Source: Sphingobacterium alkalisoli (lineage in GTDB: Bacteria > Bacteroidota > Bacteroidia > Sphingobacteriales > Sphingobacteriaceae). From it: a DNA stretch of 64,000 nt. The stretch spans positions 1,240,001 through 1,304,000 of the forward strand of contig NZ_SUKA01000001.1 of assembly GCF_005049105.1 (NCBI RefSeq). The letters are read 5' to 3'. The position numbers and the translations under genes are program-made. The notes beneath the pieces were generated by a model, which made no database searches, had not been told where the DNA came from, and saw only the letters and a list, made by a program, of their open reading frames with translations. Shown in pieces: positions 53,764 to 63,950 of this stretch; position 1 is the first letter of the stretch, and the number at the start of each line of letters is the position of its first letter.

Positions 53764-55170
53764 TTAAGCATGAATTGCTCGGTTTGCAGTAGCGGCTAAT
53801 GCTGCTTCTTTTAATGCTTCTGTATAGGTTGGATGGGCATGACAGATACGGCCAATATCTTCTGCTGACGCACGGTATTCCATTGCTACCACCGCTTCAG
53901 CAATTATATCTGCTGCTCTTGGCCCTATTATATGAACGCCGAGAACCTCATCGGTTTCTGCATCAGCTAAGACCTTAGCAAATCCATCCGTATCGCCAGA
54001 TGCCTTTGCCCGACCTGAGGCTTTAAAAGAAAATGACCCGGCTTTATATTTTTTACCGGCTTCCTTTAGCTGTTCTTCTGTCTGACCTACAGAAGCGACT
54101 TCTGGCCAAGTATAAACAACCCCCGGAATCAAGTTATAGTCAATATGTGGTTTCTGACCAGCAATACGTTCCGCTACATAAATTCCCTCATCTTCTGCTT
54201 TATGTGCTAACATCGCACCTTTTACCACATCGCCAATTGCATAGATACCTGTTACCGCAGTTTCCAAATGATCGTTTACTGGAATTTTATTACTCCTCTC
54301 CTCGGGCACGATACCGATATTTTCTAGACCTAAATCCTTGGTATAAGCAATACGACCTACAGAGACGATACAATAATCACCTTCAAAGGATACGCTTGTT
54401 CCCTTAGGGTCTTCTGCCGTAACAGTTACATTTTTACCTTTTACGGAGGCTCCTGTTACTTTATGGCCTAAGAAGAATTCCATACCTAATGACTTTTTCA
54501 GTACGCGTTGTAATTCCTTTCCAAGTCCGCCATCCATTGTGCCAATAATTGATTTAGCATATTCTATAACAGAAACTTTAGCGCCCAAACGTGCGTATAC
54601 AGAACCTAATTCCAGACCAATTACACCTCCACCGATTACGATAAGGTGTTTCGGTACTTCACTTAAGTTCAAAGCTTCTGTCGAAGTGATGATACGCTTT
54701 TTGTCAATAGGTAAGAATGGTAATGCCGTCGGTTTAGAACCTGTTGCAATTATTATATTTTTTCCTTTTAGCTCCTCTGTTTTTCCGTCATTTTTTGTGA
54801 TTTTGATGGTGTTCTTGTCGATAAAAGATCCTACACCTTCAAAAGAATCAATTTTATTTTTCTTGAATAAGAAGCTGATTCCCGCCGTATTCTGAGCAAT
54901 GACATCGTTTTTACGTGATATCATTTTTTTGACGTCAATTTTTAAATTGCTCACGTTGATCCCGTGATCTGCGAAACTGTGAGCGGCATTATGATAGTGC
55001 TCCGAAGTGTCTAAAAGCGCTTTTGATGGGATGCATCCTACATTCAGACAAGTACCACCGAATGTACTATATTTCTCAATAACTGCGGTTTTGAGTCCTA
55101 ACTGGGCACATCGGATAGCGGCTACGTAACCACCTGGTCCACTACCAATTACTATAACATCGTATTGCAT
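53764..55170 (-). CDS. lpdA: Dihydrolipoamide dehydrogenase, second copy
   Basis: A 468-residue paralog of the gene at 51253. FAD loop GSGPGGYVAA (10-19), redox Cys C41 and C46 (GGTCLNVGCIPSK), NAD loop GGGVIGLELG and the pair in CHAHPTYTEAL are intact. Sequence differs clearly from the first copy (GTCLNVGC versus GICLNWGC), so it is an old duplication or separate acquisition, with different partner complexes likely. Confidence 0.95.
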   Translation of the reverse strand: MQYDVIVIGSGPGGYVAAIRCAQLGLKTAVIEKYSTFGGTCLNVGCIPSKALLDTSEHYHNAAHSFADHGINVSNLKIDVKKMISRKNDVIAQNTAGISFLFKKNKIDSFEGVGSFIDKNTIKITKNDGKTEELKGKNIIIATGSKPTALPFLPIDKKRIITSTEALNLSEVPKHLIVIGGGVIGLELGSVYARLGAKVSVIEYAKSIIGTMDGGLGKELQRVLKKSLGMEFFLGHKVTGASVKGKNVTVTAEDPKGTSVSFEGDYCIVSVGRIAYTKDLGLENIGIVPEERSNKIPVNDHLETAVTGIYAIGDVVKGAMLAHKAEDEGIYVAERIAGQKPHIDYNLIPGVVYTWPEVASVGQTEEQLKEAGKKYKAGSFSFKASGRAKASGDTDGFAKVLADAETDEVLGVHIIGPRAADIIAEAVVAMEYRASAEDIGRICHAHPTYTEALKEAALAATANRAIHA

Positions 55171-55216
55171 GTGTGCGAATTTTATTTTTTGCTGCTAAGT
55201 TACTAATTATTGAAGA

Positions 55217-55248
55217 TAAAAAAAGGCACTATAGTGTGCCCTTTTTTA
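55217..55248 (-). terminator. Azurin-gene terminator
   Basis: GGCAC/GTGCC stem with A-run and T-run on either side, about 20-50 bases downstream of the azurin stop. Confidence 0.7.
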
Positions 55249-55268
55249 TCAAAATCGTTTTCGAAAGC

Positions 55269-55802
55269 TTATTCAGCTACGATTTTTCCTTTCATTACAC
55301 CATAATGACCAGGGAAACTACAAATATAATCGTAAACACCTTTTTCTATGGTGAATGTAATTTTATCTTCTTCTCCGGGACCCAATAACTTCGTATGTGC
55401 TACGATAGAAGAAAGTGAAGATTTGGGGATATATTCCGAATCTGCGGCACCTGTTGCCTCTGCACCGAACGTAGGTAAATCTACCCCTGGTTTTAACACA
55501 ACAAAATTATGTCCCATCGATTCTTTTGGCATCGTTCCTACATTTTTCAATGTGATTTCTACTGGTTCACCAGCTTTTACACGAATTAATTCGGTGTCGA
55601 ATTTCATTTGATCATTGCCTTCTACCGTCCATGTATTTGACAACTCGATGTTTTCAATACCCGGTACAGTTTCAGCGCCTGCATCTGTAGATTCCTTTGT
55701 TGCTGTATTGTCAGTAGAGGTCGATTTTGTGTCATTACCACCTCCACATGAAGATAGTGATATCGCAAATACAAGTGCTGGAATAATAAAGATTTTTTTC
55801 AT
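55269..55802 (-). CDS. Azurin-like cupredoxin lipoprotein
   Basis: A 177-residue blue copper protein with a lipoprotein signal (lipobox ending in Cys ~19), a short Thr/Asp/Ser-rich linker and an azurin-like domain (~50-177). Type 1 copper ligands: His in SMGHNFVV, and the C-terminal loop C-SFPG-H-YGV-M. It probably carries electrons in the periplasm, perhaps to a cytochrome oxidase or peroxidase. It lies upstream of the second lpd on the same strand, separated by a terminator. A hairpin-forming AAGCTATCGCAATAGCTT precedes it (55828-55845). Confidence 0.92.
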   Translation of the reverse strand: MKKIFIIPALVFAISLSSCGGGNDTKSTSTDNTATKESTDAGAETVPGIENIELSNTWTVEGNDQMKFDTELIRVKAGEPVEITLKNVGTMPKESMGHNFVVLKPGVDLPTFGAEATGAADSEYIPKSSLSSIVAHTKLLGPGEEDKITFTIEKGVYDYICSFPGHYGVMKGKIVAE

Positions 55803-55959
55803 CTGTTTGTTTATTTAATTTGTGATAAAGCTATCGCAATAGCTTCACATGTGTGTTATTTGTTTCAGCGTTGATTAGATTCGTGAAATGCGTTCATACA
55901 TTTTTTTAATCAGCGACTAATTTACTAATAATTTTATAGAATTAACACCTTTAATCGCC

Positions 55960-57582
55960 TCAAAAAGTAATATTATTTTCATTTTTCAATGCACAGATTT
56001 TTGTGATTTTCTTGTACAAATCGACCGGATTGAAAGGTTTGCCAATTACCTCGTCCGCGCCCACTTCGAAGGCAGCTTGTTGCTCGTGTTCGAGCACCGA
56101 CGCGGAGATGGTTATGATCGGAATATTTTGTTTATTACGGTCATGGTGATTTCGGATTTCTCTAATGGCCTCGAATCCCGACATGATTGGCATATGTGTA
56201 TCCATTAAGATCAAGTCGTAGTCGTTGGTTTTGAATTCTTCCAATGCCAGCAGTCCATTTTTTACGACCTTTACCTTGCAGTTCCATGTTTGGAGCATGT
56301 GTGTAAGCATGAAGCTATTGAGTTCGTTGTCTTCAGCTACAAGTACCTTGAGTGTATTAAATTGGGAAAGTTGCGTATATTCGAGTCTGACTTTTTCTTT
56401 ATCATGGATGTTTCGCTCCACTTTTTGAATAGTTGTCACGAAAGAGAATTCAGAGCCTTGTCCATAGGTGCTTTTAGCACTGACATTTCCTTCAAGTAAT
56501 TCGGAAAGTCGTTTTACAATTGCTAATCCCAATCCGGTTCCGCCAAATTTTTTGGTTATGCCATCGTCACCCTGTTCAAAAGCTTGAAATATTTTTTCCA
56601 ACGCTTCGGGCTTAATGCCGATTCCCGTGTCCTTTACCGCGAAACTGATGGTGTGCTGATCTTTATTCGTATCTATATTCTTAACGATCAATGATATCTT
56701 TCCTTTTTCGGTGAACTTTAAGCTGTTTGAAATAAAATTACTGATAATCTGTTGAAGGCGTAAAGCATCAAATTTTACATATTTGGGCAACGTTTTATCC
56801 AGAATGACTTCAAATTCCAAATTTTTGTTGTTGGCTTTAAGTTTGAAAACCTTATCGAATTCCAAGATCATGGCTTCTAAATCAAAATCTTCGAATTCAA
56901 TTCTCATCATGCCAGAATCTATTTTTGAAATGTCTAAGATATCATTGATAATCAAAAGCAAGGAACTCGAAGCATTATCTAAACGATTTATCCAGTCGAT
57001 TTGTTCTGGATTCAGATCCGCGCTTTTAAGCATATGTACAATACCCATAATTCCATTTATAGGGGTGCGAATTTCATGGCTCATATTGGCTAAAAAGATC
57101 TCTTTCGATCGACGGGCTTGTTCTGCTTCTTGATTAGCCTGAATTAATGCTTTCTTAGACTGTTCTAACTCAATATTCTTTTGGATGATTTCTTCTTGGA
57201 TATGAATTTGTTTTATAAAGGACGTGACTTTTGCGATGGTTATCTCTGGATTAAGCGGTTTGTATAAGTAATCTACGGCGCCACTCTCTAGTCCACGTAT
57301 GAGATACTTATCTTCTTTTGACATTGCGGTCACCATGATCGCCATGATATGACTCGTTCTTGAATTGGACTTCAACAAGGCGACAAATTCGAATCCGTTT
57401 ATTTCCGGCATTTGCACATCGACTAAAGCAATCGATATATCATTCATCCAACAGATTTTTAATGCCTCATTGGGATCGGTAGAGCTGATAATGTTGATGT
57501 CTCCAATATCTGAAAGTAAAGCCGATAGGCTTATGATATTTTCCTCTTTATCATCAAGAATGAGAAGATTGATGGCACTCAT
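55960..57582 (-). CDS. Hybrid histidine kinase with receiver domains at both ends
   Basis: A 540-residue soluble protein: receiver (Asp ~54 in LVDVQMPEING), coiled linker (~120-160), dimerisation/phosphoacceptor domain with His ~166 (NMSHEIRTPING), ATPase domain (NSLKFTEKG; GTGLGLAIVKRL), and C-terminal receiver (Asp ~459 in LMDTHMPIMSG). No membrane helix, so it receives signals in the cytoplasm, possibly by phosphotransfer from the large kinase of the same operon. It starts 6 bases after cheB stops. Confidence 0.93.
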   Translation of the reverse strand: MSAINLLILDDKEENIISLSALLSDIGDINIISSTDPNEALKICWMNDISIALVDVQMPEINGFEFVALLKSNSRTSHIMAIMVTAMSKEDKYLIRGLESGAVDYLYKPLNPEITIAKVTSFIKQIHIQEEIIQKNIELEQSKKALIQANQEAEQARRSKEIFLANMSHEIRTPINGIMGIVHMLKSADLNPEQIDWINRLDNASSSLLLIINDILDISKIDSGMMRIEFEDFDLEAMILEFDKVFKLKANNKNLEFEVILDKTLPKYVKFDALRLQQIISNFISNSLKFTEKGKISLIVKNIDTNKDQHTISFAVKDTGIGIKPEALEKIFQAFEQGDDGITKKFGGTGLGLAIVKRLSELLEGNVSAKSTYGQGSEFSFVTTIQKVERNIHDKEKVRLEYTQLSQFNTLKVLVAEDNELNSFMLTHMLQTWNCKVKVVKNGLLALEEFKTNDYDLILMDTHMPIMSGFEAIREIRNHHDRNKQNIPIITISASVLEHEQQAAFEVGADEVIGKPFNPVDLYKKITKICALKNENNITF

Positions 57583-57588
57583 AGCTAT

Positions 57589-58155
57589 TTACTTAATAGA
57601 ACAAAAGTAGTTAATTATTTCCTTGTTTTTGAGCACTTTCGCTTTCGATGATGTAGTGATGGCGCTGCTCGGCATTGTATCTATAATTGCATCCAATGGG
57701 TCTTGTATTATTGAGGTTCCTCCGAAGTACTCTACCCTTTTGATCCCATAAGCCCCGTCGTTATTTGCACCAGAAAGCAAGAAGGCTGTACATCTGTTCG
57801 TATATACTTCTGCTGCACTTTCAAAAATGACATCGATAGAAGGTCGTGAAAAATTAACCGGATCAGAAATATCCAAAGAAAATGTACGGTCGGGTTCTAT
57901 CAACAGATGATAACCTGGAGCGGCAAAATAAATGGTATTATTTTCTATCATTACCTTGTCTTCGGCAGGGACAATAGGTCTTTTGAGTTTCAACGAAAGA
58001 CTTTTCTCCATTTGAGTAGAATATTTTGCGTTCCTATGAATGACAACAATTACTGCTGAAGAAATATTGACAGGGATACTCTCCAACATGCTTATGATCA
58101 AACTGTACGAGCCAGCCGATCCACCTATCAGAATTATATTCTCCGCTTTCGTCAT
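57589..58155 (-). CDS. CheB-type methylesterase domain protein
   Basis: A 188-residue stand-alone CheB catalytic domain with no receiver domain: Ser in GGSAGS (~10-15), His in VIHRN, and Asp in SGANNDGAYG. CheB removes methyl groups from chemoreceptor glutamates. The start is the ATG at 58155, which overlaps the cheR stop (TAATG), so the two are translationally coupled. Its target is unclear because no receptor is in sight. Confidence 0.88.
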   Translation of the reverse strand: MTKAENIILIGGSAGSYSLIISMLESIPVNISSAVIVVIHRNAKYSTQMEKSLSLKLKRPIVPAEDKVMIENNTIYFAAPGYHLLIEPDRTFSLDISDPVNFSRPSIDVIFESAAEVYTNRCTAFLLSGANNDGAYGIKRVEYFGGTSIIQDPLDAIIDTMPSSAITTSSKAKVLKNKEIINYFCSIK

Positions 58156-58988
58156 TATCTTATTTTTTGATAAATGTTTAAACTTTTGTTGATGACCTTG
58201 AAGTTTGCATTGATTTCCTGACTGTACAGTGATTCTTTCGTGCCGAGACATAAAAAACCGAATAAGCTGAGGGATTCATAGAACACGTTCAGTACACGCC
58301 GTTGTAACTCTCTGTCAAAATAAATAAGTACGTTACGACAGCATATCAGTTGAAATTCGTTGAATACATTATCAGATACCAAATTGTGATTCGAAAATAA
58401 AACGCTGTTCCGGTATTCATTGTTAATAATTGCGGCATCATACATCGCCGTATAGTGGTCGGAAAATTTGCTATTTAATCCTACACGGTTGTAATTCTCC
58501 GTGTACGATTTAATTTTTGCCATGGTATAAACACCTTTTTTTGCCGTATTAACGGCCTGTTGGCTGATATCGGTCCCATAAATAAAGGAACGGCCCAATA
58601 AATTTTCTTCTTGTAAAAGTATTGATAACGAGTAAGCCTCCTCTCCAGTGGCACAGCCTGCACTCCAGATACGTAATTGTGGGTAAGTTTGTAAGTAAGG
58701 AAAAACGACGTTTTTTAATTCATGGTAGAAGAGGGGATCACGAAACATCTCTGTCACGTTAACTGTAATCTCTTGAATAAAATAACCAAAAAAACCTTCT
58801 ACATTGAGAATTGCATTTTTCAGATCTACAAGATCCATGCGTTCCATGTCCATAAGCCGTTGCACGCGCCTTTTCAAGGACGACTTAGAGTAACCGGATA
58901 GATCATAGTCTGCTACTTTTTTAAGTAAATAGACGACATCCTCCAGATCTTCGAATGTAATGTGAACAGGGTCATTTAGCTTAGCCAT
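58155..58988 (-). CDS. CheR-type methyltransferase
   Basis: A 277-residue protein with the CheR layout: N-terminal helical domain (~1-75) and SAM-binding domain with AGCATGEEAYS (~105-116), DISQQAVNTAKKG and LICCRNVLIYFD. CheR methylates receptor glutamates. It overlaps the large hybrid kinase gene by 13 bases at its start and cheB at its stop. Confidence 0.93.
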   Translation of the reverse strand: MAKLNDPVHITFEDLEDVVYLLKKVADYDLSGYSKSSLKRRVQRLMDMERMDLVDLKNAILNVEGFFGYFIQEITVNVTEMFRDPLFYHELKNVVFPYLQTYPQLRIWSAGCATGEEAYSLSILLQEENLLGRSFIYGTDISQQAVNTAKKGVYTMAKIKSYTENYNRVGLNSKFSDHYTAMYDAAIINNEYRNSVLFSNHNLVSDNVFNEFQLICCRNVLIYFDRELQRRVLNVFYESLSLFGFLCLGTKESLYSQEINANFKVINKSLNIYQKIR

Positions 58989-61900
58989 ACTTGCATTAAT
59001 GATGTTAATTTGTCGATGTCAATGGGTTTGCTGATGTAATCATTGGCTCCGATCTGTAGTGACTTTTCTCTATCGCCCTTCATTGCTTTTGCTGTTACAG
59101 CAAGTATTGGGAGTTTTTTGAATTTTAAGTCCTCGCGAATAATCCGGATAGCTTCGTGGCCATCCATTTCTGGCATCATGATGTCCATTAAAATGATATC
59201 AATCTTCTCACCGATATGTTCCATCAATTGTACAGCGTCTTTGCCATTATTAGCAATCTCGATCTCCATATTGAGGCTCTGCAAAGTAGTTGTCAGCGCA
59301 AATACATTCCGCATATCGTCATCTGCAATTAACACCCGTTTACCGGCTAGATTATTTGTTTGGATGGTAGGATCTATTTTATGGATATTCTTAACAGATT
59401 TATACTGGGCATCGTTGATTTTGTTTAAAAATAAATTTACTTCATCGATGAGCCTATCACTTGATTTCGCCGATTTGAGTACGGTAGCTTTTGCATAAGA
59501 CAGTATTTTTTCGGCTTGATCTTTAGGCAGCTCAAAGGCCGTGTTAATAATAATTGGAATATTTTCCAGCGATTCAGATTCTTTTATACGTTCTAGCAAC
59601 TCTATTCCGGTGCCGTCGGGCAGTTGCATATCAAGGATAATGCAGTCGATATTTGATTCTTGGTTCAGTTTCTCCCAGGCAGAACTAAGTGAAAATGCCT
59701 GGATGACATTTATTTTATGCTCGGCGAATGAATTTTTTATAAAATCACTTTGTAGCTCTTGATCCTCTATCAGCAAGATCTTTCTTACGGACTGACTTAG
59801 ATTCAGATTAATATTTTCAAATGTTGTTTGGATGGCTTCTTCATTGACCGGCTTATGCATAAAGCCTATCGCACCTTTTTCCAGAAAATCTTTTCTATTA
59901 AATGTAGCTGCCGACATCATGTGGATAGGAATGTGCTTGGTCTCTTCATTTTCTTTTAGTATCCGAAGTACTTCCCAACCGTCCGAAATAGGAAGCATAA
60001 CATCTAAGATAATCGCATCAGGTATCATTTCTTGTGCCAGTTTGATGCCCATTGATCCGTCATGCGCTAACGTGACATTGAAATTATAGTTTTCGGCGAA
60101 ATCTTTAAGAATGTCTGCAAAGTTTACGTCGTCCTCAATTATTAAAATACTTCTGTTCTGGCTTTTTGAGCGTATTATAGTTGGCTCTTCTTTAGCCTCA
60201 GCTGAAGCGATGGCTTTCTTAGCGGTAGGCTCCGAGATTGACTTCGAGGCGTTATTTGGAATGATAAAGGTAAACGTACTTCCTTTATCAAGCGCACTTT
60301 CTAGTGTTATTTTTCCGCCCAAGATGGAAGCAATTTCCTTGCTTATGGACAGCCCGAGTCCGGTACCACCATATTTTCTGCTTGTTGACCCGTCTTCCTG
60401 TCTAAATGCTTCGAAAATTAACTCCTGTTTTTCGTTGGAAATACCCTTTCCAGTGTCTGATACTTTAAAATATAGGTTGCTGTCTAAATAGGAGATATTG
60501 AAATCAACCTTCCCGTTTTTGCCGGTAAACTTAAAGGCATTTGATAAGAAGTTTTTCAACACTTGCTCTAATCTGTATTCGTCACATAAAAAATTATCTG
60601 GCACGTTATCGTCGGAGGATACACTAAACATAATCTGTTTATCTTTTGCCAATTCTTTAAATAGCTCTTGGATATTACGCTTAAAGTCCCCTGTATTGAT
60701 GGTTTCAATATGCAATTCTATATTGCCGGATTCTATTTTAGCTAGATCTAATAATTCGTTAATAAGTTGTAATAAATCGCTTCCCGCGCTATGAATAACA
60801 TTGGCATATTTTACCTGGTCTTCGCTAAGATTTTTGCCTTTATTATCGCGCAGAAGTTTAGCCAAGATCAAAATACTATTTAAGGGTGTACGAAGCTCGT
60901 GACTCATGTTAGCCATGAATTCCGATTTATATTTACTTGCAAGCTCTACCTCCGTTATTTTTTGTTCGACAGTTACTTGGGCAATGTTTAGATCGTTATT
61001 TCGTTTCTCTAGTTCAGAAGCCTTCTCATTGAGTTCTTGATTGGTTTGTGTTAATTCCTCTTGTTGTACGCGCAGTTCTTCCTCTGAGGACTCTAATAAA
61101 TTCGTCTTGTAAACTAATTCTTCGTTGGTAATACGAAGCTCTTCTTGCTGTGCTTCCAACTCTTCCGTTTGGCGCTGGGTCTCTTCAAGTAGCTGTTCTA
61201 CGAGATGATGACTTTGTCCAAATTTTATACGTGTAGCAATATTTCTTGATGCTCTTATAAGAAACTCAACATATTTGACTGATTGACTTTCCGTGATGTT
61301 CAACACTATTTCTAGAAGACCTAGACTCTGTCCTTCATGGATTAACGGACAGATAAATACGGTTGCGGGAATATCGTGTGCAATACTGCTTTTTATATTG
61401 AGGTGCGCAATATCATGGATTGGAAGTGTTTTAATTTCTTTGCCTTCTACCACCTTTCCCAGCAGACCTTTCCCGCTAAAAAATGTTGGAGGGCAATTTT
61501 TTTCATCAACTCCGATACTGTGACTCAAACGAAACTCGCTGGATGCCATCTTTCTGATATACATGGTAGCACCATAGAAGGGCGTTACCTGGTTTAAGAT
61601 TTTTAAGGTTATTTTGCTTATCTCATTTTCGTCGTCGATACCGCTGATGTCTTCAATTAGTCTGTTATTGGTCTCTAACACCCAATTCGTATTTTCAATC
61701 TTTTCGCTTGCTGTTATAAATTGGGTGTTCAATTTCTTTAGTTCCTTACGGGATGTTCGTAAATATTCAAGCAATTGAAACACTTTAAAAAATGTATAAA
61801 GAATTACCAAGAGCGATATACACATTAGGACAAGGGCTATTTTTTTTGACTCGTCAAATTCTTTTTTGTTTTTTGCTAAAGCCTCGGTACGCTCTTCAAT

Positions 61901-62383
61901 AACGAAATGGGTATAACTATTGAGCACATTCTTCGTTTCCTCTTGTTCCGTAGCAAGTTGTAAGGCAATTTCACGTTGATCTTTATTTTGTCTTTGGTGC
62001 TCGAAGTGGGCTAAATCGACAACTCGCTCCACCAGTTCTCTAAGGTTTTTTTGTGCTTGTCCAATAGAATGGAAATAATTGCTGCCTGATTCCAATTTTA
62101 TAAGGCCATCTAAGGCTGCATTTTTATCCTCCCTTATTCGTAGCGCCTCAGGTAGTAGGTTGTTGGTGGTGTAATGAGATTTATATTGAATAATGTGATA
62201 TAAGTTGGACTCAATAGCAGTCGATGTCGTGAAGCGTTCCTCCGCAAGATTTATGATCAACTCGTTTTCATTCGTAAACTTATTCAGTTTATTAAGAAAA
62301 TATAAAGCCGAGAATATAATAACGATATATGCTAGCCCAATGCTGATTAGAACCTGTAATTTTAATATATATCTATGATTCAT
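58976..62383 (-). CDS. Membrane hybrid histidine kinase with three receiver domains
   Basis: An 1135-residue sensor: membrane helix (~9-29), extracytoplasmic helical sensor (~30-180, CHASE3-like), second helix (~180-200), GAF-like domain (~240-400), a long coiled coil rich in Glu/Gln (~400-480), kinase dimerisation domain with His ~492 (NMSHELRTPLN), ATPase domain (GTGLGLSISKE, ~674), then three receivers with Asp at ~793, ~912 and ~1066. The middle receiver is less typical (motif after its Lys is KSAKS, not KP). It heads the operon with cheR, cheB and the second hybrid kinase. Confidence 0.92.
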   Translation of the reverse strand: MNHRYILKLQVLISIGLAYIVIIFSALYFLNKLNKFTNENELIINLAEERFTTSTAIESNLYHIIQYKSHYTTNNLLPEALRIREDKNAALDGLIKLESGSNYFHSIGQAQKNLRELVERVVDLAHFEHQRQNKDQREIALQLATEQEETKNVLNSYTHFVIEERTEALAKNKKEFDESKKIALVLMCISLLVILYTFFKVFQLLEYLRTSRKELKKLNTQFITASEKIENTNWVLETNNRLIEDISGIDDENEISKITLKILNQVTPFYGATMYIRKMASSEFRLSHSIGVDEKNCPPTFFSGKGLLGKVVEGKEIKTLPIHDIAHLNIKSSIAHDIPATVFICPLIHEGQSLGLLEIVLNITESQSVKYVEFLIRASRNIATRIKFGQSHHLVEQLLEETQRQTEELEAQQEELRITNEELVYKTNLLESSEEELRVQQEELTQTNQELNEKASELEKRNNDLNIAQVTVEQKITEVELASKYKSEFMANMSHELRTPLNSILILAKLLRDNKGKNLSEDQVKYANVIHSAGSDLLQLINELLDLAKIESGNIELHIETINTGDFKRNIQELFKELAKDKQIMFSVSSDDNVPDNFLCDEYRLEQVLKNFLSNAFKFTGKNGKVDFNISYLDSNLYFKVSDTGKGISNEKQELIFEAFRQEDGSTSRKYGGTGLGLSISKEIASILGGKITLESALDKGSTFTFIIPNNASKSISEPTAKKAIASAEAKEEPTIIRSKSQNRSILIIEDDVNFADILKDFAENYNFNVTLAHDGSMGIKLAQEMIPDAIILDVMLPISDGWEVLRILKENEETKHIPIHMMSAATFNRKDFLEKGAIGFMHKPVNEEAIQTTFENINLNLSQSVRKILLIEDQELQSDFIKNSFAEHKINVIQAFSLSSAWEKLNQESNIDCIILDMQLPDGTGIELLERIKESESLENIPIIINTAFELPKDQAEKILSYAKATVLKSAKSSDRLIDEVNLFLNKINDAQYKSVKNIHKIDPTIQTNNLAGKRVLIADDDMRNVFALTTTLQSLNMEIEIANNGKDAVQLMEHIGEKIDIILMDIMMPEMDGHEAIRIIREDLKFKKLPILAVTAKAMKGDREKSLQIGANDYISKPIDIDKLTSLMQVWLS

Positions 62384-62879
62384 AATTTGTTCCGATCGTT
62401 TTTTATAGTGTGCTTAGTACGCTCGCAAAAACCGTGCTCTTACGTTAACTATCGCGTATTTACGGGCAATGGTACAGTCATTCAGTAAGTCGAAACGAAG
62501 ATTAGTTTCTGTAATCATTGCTTAAATACGTGATATAGTCTGTGGTAAAAATGCATAATATTCTTGAACCGAATGTAGCGCGTTCATTCATACCATTGAA
62601 GACAAATATAAATGAATAATACCTAAATGGGAAAAATACAATATTTCTTCCATCTGGCAGCGCGTTGCTTAAGTTTATGAGTGTCTATTTTAGCCTGTCT
62701 GCAAATGAGAATTAGACTGTTGAAGGACTCTCATGGAAATATAATGAATTTCGGTTCTAGGAAAAAACAGGTATAGGTTATTATTTTTTAAAGAATTGAA
62801 TTCAAAAAGTCTTTGCCACTCATCTATTTTTAGTATCTTTAGGAAGAAAGTTAACCATATAATAAAATAATATAGCAAA
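62384..62879. other. Intergenic interval between the signalling operon and floA
   Basis: About 500 bases holding divergent promoters: for the large kinase on - and floA on + (at 62812-62842). I see no other gene, RNA or large repeat in it. Confidence 0.6.
62812..62842 (+). promoter_or_regulatory. floA promoter
   Basis: TTTG (62812-62815), an 18-base spacer and TATCTTTA (62834-62841, one change from TAnnTTTG). The leader to the floA ATG is about 33 bases. Spacing and sequence fit the Bacteroidota housekeeping promoter. Confidence 0.6.
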
Positions 62880-63860
62880 ATGAATTCCGAAATTACATTA
62901 ATACTGACCATAGTAGGGGGGCTGATAGCTTTCTTTCTTTTATTTTACCTTTTGCCTGTGAACCTTTGGTTTACGGCTCAGCTTTCGAATGTGCGTATCA
63001 GTCTTTTGAATTTGGTTTTGATGCGACTGCGTAAAGTTTCTCCTGCACTCGTTACCAATGCAATGATTACTTCTACGAAAGCCGGATTGCGGATTTCAAC
63101 CAATGATATAGAAACACATTATTTAGCAGGCGGAAATGTAAATAAAGTGATTAGAGCATTGATCTCAGCGGATAAAGCAAATATTCCATTGGATTTTAAA
63201 CTAGCAACGGCTATTGATTTAGCGGGACGGGATGTGTTTGATGCAGTACAGCTCTCCGTGAATCCTCAAGTAATAAATACACCTCCCGTTGCGGCGGTTG
63301 CAAAGGACGGTATTCAACTGATCGCGAAGGCGAGGGTTACCGTACGTGCAAATATTAATCAGCTTGTTGGTGGAGCTGGTGAAGAGACTATTTTGGCACG
63401 GGTGGGGGAAGGTATTGTTACCACGATCGGTTCTGCAGAGAATCATAAGCAGGTACTGGAAAATCCAGACAAGATATCAAAAACTGTGCTGGCCAAAGGA
63501 TTAGACTCGGGAACAGCTTTTGAGATACTATCTATTGATATTGCAGATATCGATATCGGTGAAAACGTAGGTGCTAAATTGCAGACCGACCAAGCCGAAG
63601 CGGATTTAAAAGTTGCGAACGCCAGAGCGGAAGAACGAAGAGCCATGGCTGTAGCCAACGAACAAGAAATGCGTGCAAAAGCCCAAGAAGCAAAAGCAAA
63701 GGTGATTGAAGCGGAGTCTCAGGTCCCATTGGCTATGGCGGAAGCTTTTAGAAACGGAAATTTGGGGATCATGGATTATTATAAGATGCAGAATATTCAA
63801 GCGGATACAGATATGCGTTCTTCAATTTCCAATCCAAAAGGGAACGAGAAAAATAAATAG
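62880..63860 (+). CDS. floA: Flotillin-like protein FloA
   Basis: A 326-residue membrane scaffold protein: N-terminal hydrophobic segment (~7-28), conserved [18 protein letters not shown] region, an SPFH-type domain (~60-220) and a C-terminal coiled coil rich in Ala, Glu and Lys (~230-290). FloA proteins organise membrane regions of higher order and help membrane-protein function; the Bacillus homolog is YqfA. It is a single gene with promoter and terminator. Confidence 0.93.
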   Translation: MNSEITLILTIVGGLIAFFLLFYLLPVNLWFTAQLSNVRISLLNLVLMRLRKVSPALVTNAMITSTKAGLRISTNDIETHYLAGGNVNKVIRALISADKANIPLDFKLATAIDLAGRDVFDAVQLSVNPQVINTPPVAAVAKDGIQLIAKARVTVRANINQLVGGAGEETILARVGEGIVTTIGSAENHKQVLENPDKISKTVLAKGLDSGTAFEILSIDIADIDIGENVGAKLQTDQAEADLKVANARAEERRAMAVANEQEMRAKAQEAKAKVIEAESQVPLAMAEAFRNGNLGIMDYYKMQNIQADTDMRSSISNPKGNEKNK

Positions 63861-63881
63861 ATCGAATATATTCATGCAAAA

Positions 63882-63916
63882 AAGCCAATTGACACGTTCA
63901 ATTGGCTTTTTTGTGT
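63882..63916 (+). terminator. floA terminator
   Basis: A perfect 15-bp stem, AAAAAAGCCAATTGA with TCAATTGGCTTTTTT, with a five-base loop, 21 bases after the floA stop. Confidence 0.85.
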
Positions 63917-63921
63917 AAAAA

Positions 63922-63950
63922 CAAAACCCTGACGATGGGCGTCAGGGTTT
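63922..63950. terminator. Second hairpin downstream of floA
   Basis: AAACCCTGACG with CGTCAGGGTTT around a short loop. It is followed by TACTAACCAATTATAAACCTAAATT and an ATG at 63978, which may be the leader of a gene outside the window; the frame from that ATG stops after six codons. Confidence 0.55.
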
